A stretch of DNA of 64,000 bases from Medicago truncatula. Taxonomy: Eukaryota > Streptophyta > Magnoliopsida > Fabales > Fabaceae. This document shows, in pieces, positions 59,929 through 64,000 of this stretch. The position numbers and the translations under genes were made by a program. The stretch spans positions 2,554,501 to 2,618,500 of the forward strand of contig NC_053042.1 in NCBI RefSeq assembly GCF_003473485.1, read 5' to 3'. The first letter of the stretch is position 1. The number at the start of each line of letters is the position of its first letter. The notes under the pieces are model-generated. The model did not search any database, was not told the DNA's origin, and saw only the letters and a program-made list of their open reading frames with translations.

Positions 59929-59938
59929 ATATATATAC
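59929..59938 (-). promoter_or_regulatory. Probable TATA box of MIR396
   Basis: On the minus strand GTATATATATTCG lies about 150 bases upstream of the hairpin. Between them is a CT-rich stretch (CATTCTCTCTCTTTC), common in plant miRNA leaders. Confidence 0.45.
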
Positions 59939-59939
59939 A

Positions 59940-61785
59940 TGTGATGTAAGGTAGGGTAAAGATTAAGAGTGTTGCATATCTAACACCTTAATTAGACAAC
60001 ATATGGAGAAACATGTACACCTTAATTATAGAACATATCAATTACTGTATCGAACGATATTTCTATCGTAAAATTTTCATTTTTGAAATATTAATTACCT
60101 GCATAAAGGTAAATTATGGTGTTTGTACTAGTAAAATACCAATTTTTATTTGCTTTTACAAAAGTTTTTAATGTTTATTTCCTATAGATCAGTTTTAGTG
60201 GAGATAATCTTATTTAAAACGTGTCGGACATAGCTTCTAGAAAAGTTTTAACAATTCATTATATATGCAACCAAATATTTTATAGGTTATGCTAACAAGT
60301 GCTCTAAGAACATTGTTTAAGGAATCTATTATGAGAAATGTTTTTTCGAAAACATAAGTCAAACACATGTAAATGTAATAATTACATAAGTTTCTATGCA
60401 AAAATTTGTACACTTTTGCCTCTCGAGTGAATACTAACTTTGGACACTTTCTGTCTCTAGAGTAAATACTAATTTGAGTGGTGGAGCATGTCTATTTAGC
60501 AAGTACTGTCATTGCTCGTCCTAACCATCATTGGGAAATTCTTCGAAGCATCTCCTCCATTGCACCGGTCCTCCATCGCACGGGTATCGTAACTGATTTA
60601 TCCTTAAACTATGTTCTCGGAGTACAGATCAGTTATAATAACCACGAAAATTGAATTTTAAGTTAAAAACCATGTAAAGAACAGCTAAAGAAATGCATAT
60701 GAGTTTTTCCAAAATAAAAATATGACATCTTTAATTTTAATAGTCAATTTTGCCAAAAAAAATTATGTACATTTTATAATGCATTTTTTCTTTAAAAATT
60801 ATATTACTTAAAATATACAAAATAGTTTTTCGGTAAAATATTTCCCGTGCAGGCACGGGTCTCAAACTAGTCTTCTAATATACCCCTCATTCACCATATT
60901 TTTTGAGGGATCCATTCCTATTATTTTTTCTTTAATTTTAAAATGTAACTGTGTTTTAATCATAAGTGACGTATTTTTTCCCTCAAAAAAAATTATACGT
61001 GACGTATTTTTGTATGTTTTTTCCCTAAAGAAAATTATACGTGACATATTCTTTTAGACTATTTTAGGTTATTACATATAAAACAATTAGGAATAAATGG
61101 ATCATTTATGTGAAATAAATAAGTGACCTACCAAATAAATTAATGATCATATTGTCTATCGAAACTTACAAATAAATGATTCACTGGTTTCATAGATTAA
61201 AGCCACTTGTTAAGAAAGAATTCAAATTTTTTTTGGTGACGTGTTCACTGACTTTTGAGGCTTAACACCAACATATAAAAGAGATAAACACATAATTTAT
61301 CTTAAATATTTTTATTATTTTTCCCTTCTTAAAATAACGCAAAATTTATCTTAAATATTTATCAAAATAATCTACAGAAAATAAAATTAATAATACATTA
61401 AGAATGACTTTCCCTCAAAAAAGAAAGGTAAGAATCACTTTCATGTTAGTCAAAAAAAGAATGACTTCAATGATGTTTCATGTAAAACTTCTAGTAAATG
61501 TTTTTTTCTAAAACATTCTAATTAAATAAAAAATGTCTTGTGCTGTTTGTAAAAAAAATAAAATGTCTTGTGCTACATATCGGTAGACGTTGTTGCTTGT
61601 GTCATGTAATTTTATAATCCTTAACGAAGTAAGTTTGTTCGAGTAGACCTTATTATTTCTATTATATATATTTTTCTTTTTAATTTTAGAGTGAAAACTC
61701 ATTTTATTCCCTAAAAAAAATCGAAAGACCTAATTAATCCCAAAGAAAAGTAAACCGGAACAATTTTGTCCATACCTTCTTTATT
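59940..61785. other. AT-rich intergenic DNA
   Basis: No gene is recognised. Contains one GCTAACAAGTGCTCTAAGAA end of the MITE family named at 56395 (about 60290-60330) and several words of ATTATACGTGACGTATT type near 60965-61055. Confidence 0.4.
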
Positions 61786-61789
61786 ATTG

Positions 61790-62740
61790 GTTTTTTTTTT
61801 TTTTTTAACAGTAAAATGCTATTAATAAACAAGTCGGAACAACTCAAGATGATCCGCGGTGGGAGAAAGAACAAAAACAACCAGTAGAAACAGAACAAAC
61901 AAAAGCGCAAATCACGTGTCACACAAACGACGTAGACATACTCACACACCCAAAAACAGACAACCAACACATAACAACAAACATCGGGGGGACAAAACAC
62001 GAAAATAGCACCAGCCTGTCCACCCAAGCAACATAAAACCACCACACTAAAAACCCTAGACTACCTCAATAAACAATCCATAGGATTCCAATACTACGCG
62101 TAATACAAACGCGACACAATTTTCAACCTAGTAAGACTCCAATGCCACAAGAAGACTTTATTTTTTCCACCAATTCGTCAACCTCCTTGTCATTATCATT
62201 AAAGATATAATCATTCATCTCTTTCCAAATCACCTAAATTGCCGCGTACCAAATTAACCACTAACCACGCCTAAGCTTTATAGGCCTCAACTCAATACAT
62301 AGTCCAACAGTTCAAATGCAAGAATAAAGTCTGAGGGGTGATGAAGTTTATTTGGAGCCAAGTCAACACCTTCCAAATCAAATCACAATGCAAAAAAAGA
62401 CGAGTTGGAGTCTCTTCCACACCGCCACAAAGAACACAACTAGTTGAGGCATCCACATTCACACTTGTCTATACACGAGGTTTACACGAGTTGGAATATG
62501 ATTTAAGAGCAACGTCAACAAGAAGACAAGCACCTTAGTCGGATCCAGGTTCCTCCAAAGGCAGGTAAACACCATATTCTCTAAATCCCTCACAACAACA
62601 TCAAACAAACACACTTCGGTCGGGAGGTAAATAATATATGGGCAAGAATTGTTCCAATCCAGAAATTGAACTCGGGTTTTATCAAACGTCCATCATTGAT
62701 GAAGCTTATTAGACAATTGAGCCCAATCAATGGCTAAGGA
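61790..62740 (-). pseudogene. L1-type LINE relic (zf-RVT end and 3' UTR)
   Basis: On the minus strand, between about 62740 and 62070, pieces of the zinc-binding reverse-transcriptase C-terminus can be read in shifting frames: LLNHIPTRVNL, CGGVEETPT, LIWYAAIWVIWKEMNDYIFN and DKEVDELVEKI. A TAG is followed by a 3' UTR (TGTCCCCCCGATGTTTGTTG) and a poly-A tail (plus-strand T run about 61790-61806). Multiple stops and frameshifts show it is dead, and it is 5' truncated. Confidence 0.8.
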
Positions 62741-62932
62741 ACTAGTTTTTTAGTTTTTGTTTTGTTTTCATGAGTTTTTTTGTTGTTGAAAAAGAAGCTC
62801 AACAATAATAATAGGCTAGTTTTACCCCTTAAACTACCATATATTTATTGTTATTTTTAAGGAATATAATTATCTATTATTTGTTATCGTGATGTTATAT
62901 TTGTATTTTTCTACATTCAAAAACTTATTATT

Positions 62933-63075
62933 AAAATTTAAATTTGAATTTCTGCATCTGAAAACTTCTATTTTAAGACGCTGTATTTGGATTTTTATGT
63001 TAAAAAACAATTTCTAGATGTTATGTTTGAACTTTTCACATACAAATATTGATATATAGATTTTCTATAATACAT
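62933..63075 (+). repeat. Dispersed repeat, copy B
   Basis: Same word order as copy A at 13856-14005: AAATTTGAATTTCTGCATCT, CTTCTATTTTAAGACGCT, TATTTGGATTTT, TTTTCACATACAAA. Family not recognised. Confidence 0.7.
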
Positions 63076-63627
63076 TTAATTTTTTGACGATTGAATTGTT
63101 TGAATTTTTTTTCATAAAATCAATACATTTAATTTTTTTTTAGTTATTGGCGGGAAAAATTCAACAAATTTAGGAAATTACATGATCTGCTACAATTATT
63201 CTGTTAAAAAACTGACCTGCTCCAATTATCACAACTCCAATAAATCCATTTTTACATATGCATTGCACAAATTTAAGTATAACAAGTCCAATAATCAAAT
63301 GAAAGTTCGCCAAATTTATTTATTAAAATTAAAACAACAAAATTGCTAGATGAGGCAAACATGCTTACCCCATTTATTAAAATAACACATCTCACACCAA
63401 GATATAGTGCAGATTTGAATTGAGGGTGAATTTAACAAAATCACAATGACACCGTGTGATTTTGACAAAAACAACTCGTGAAACTTCAACAAAATTATAG
63501 TATTACTATAATTTCGTTAAAGCCACCGTAATTTCAATCATACACATAAACATTAAGTAAAATAAAAACGATAATGAAAGTATTGTAACATAAGTATTGG
63601 TATGGCTTGAACCTTTCACATGAAACT

Positions 63628-64000
63628 CTATGAACATTGGAAACCATTAGGAACAGATTTTTGACAAGCACTAAGTAGGAGACTAAGTGTGACAGGCACA
63701 TTCAAGTTGATACCAAGAACGTTAGCCTTAATAGCGGTACAAAGACAAACTGCTGCGTCCAAATCAGCCAAACCTTGAATCAATGTACAACAGTTGCTTG
63801 AAGCAGGACTTCCAACAATAACATTAACAAGTCCTAGAACATCAGCACATACACCTAGCTTTAATGTGTCACTAGGGCATTTTTGTGCTGTTGAAGGAGT
63901 AGGAGGGCTAGCCGTAGGCGTTGTTGAAGGAGGTGGAGGGCTAGCCGTAGGCGTTGAAGGAGGTGGAGTACTAGCCTTAGGTGGAGGGCTAGCCGTAGGC
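63628..64000 (-). CDS. Hybrid proline-rich protein (8-cysteine domain), 5' partial
   Basis: No Met is in the window, so this is the 3' part of a gene that continues past 64000. The visible 123 residues begin with a Pro-rich cell-wall-type segment made of a repeated unit (PTASPPPSTP and variants), then [20 protein letters not shown]. The eight-cysteine pattern is complete: C...C...CC...CxC...C...C, seen as KCP, VCAD, NCCT, VCLCTA, SACQK and FQCS-stop. This is the lipid-transfer/hydrophobic-seed-protein-like domain of HyPRPs such as DC2.15 and EARLI1. These are secreted wall proteins induced by development or stress. The signal peptide should lie beyond the edge. Confidence 0.9.
   Translation of the reverse strand, partial: PTASPPPKASTPPPSTPTASPPPPSTTPTASPPTPSTAQKCPSDTLKLGVCADVLGLVNVIVGSPASSNCCTLIQGLADLDAAVCLCTAIKANVLGINLNVPVTLSLLLSACQKSVPNGFQCS

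Noticed and set aside
61734-62045. 103-codon Cys/Val-rich minus-strand protein
   Set aside because: It is the translated 3' UTR of the LINE relic ending in its poly-A tail.
1-64000. CRISPR array, operon or bacterial mobile element
   Set aside because: The sequence is clearly plant nuclear DNA with introns. No regularly spaced repeats or bacterial genes were seen.

Overview
This is plant nuclear DNA, almost certainly from a legume of the Medicago/Trifolium/Pisum group. The evidence is AT-rich intergenic DNA, genes with many short exons and GT-AG introns, canonical plant families, and SINE, MITE and LINE types that I recognise as legume-like. Species is inference; the closest feel is Medicago.

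Layout. 2001-7135 (-): WVD2-like TPX2-domain microtubule protein. 7588-12359 (+): N-acetyl-gamma-glutamyl-phosphate reductase (arginine synthesis), 13 exons, divergent from the previous gene. 14411-16888 (-): intronless SD2-5-type lectin receptor kinase. 16.9-26.9 kb: repeat-rich, with an (AT)n tract, a LINE RNase H relic, and a SINE split by a solo LTR. 26999-27712 (+): AGL62-like type I MADS gene. 30530-34863 (+): UGNT1-like nucleotide-sugar transporter, 10 exons. 36336-39743 (+): SNRNP25-type ubiquitin-fold protein, 5 exons. 44007-46590 (+): KOC1-like chloroplast outer-envelope kinase, with a 5S rRNA-derived sequence just upstream, probably inside its leader intron. 48529-51741 (-): PII1/MRC-like plastid coiled-coil protein. 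51.8-63.6 kb: MITEs, a SINE, a LINE relic and a MIR396 gene at 59686-59781 (-) that no ORF search would show. 63628-64000 (-): 3' part of a hybrid proline-rich (8-cysteine) protein, cut by the window edge.

From memory of Arabidopsis gene numbers, six of these genes (WVD2-like, SD2-5, UGNT1, ubiquitin-fold, KOC1, PII1) match At4g32330, 32300, 32272, 32270, 32250 and 32190 in the same order. The core therefore looks like an ancient conserved block, into which the AGPR gene, the MADS gene and mobile elements are interspersed. The genes do not form one pathway. KOC1 (protein import) and PII1 (starch granule initiation) are both plastid genes.

The most interesting items are the MIR396 hairpin with an unusual base in the mature miRNA, the well-preserved 5S rRNA-like sequence upstream of the KOC1 coding region, and several insertions dated relative to each other by exact target-site duplications. 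Exon boundaries were read by hand from GT/AG signals and reading frame. Repeat boundaries without a duplication are approximate.
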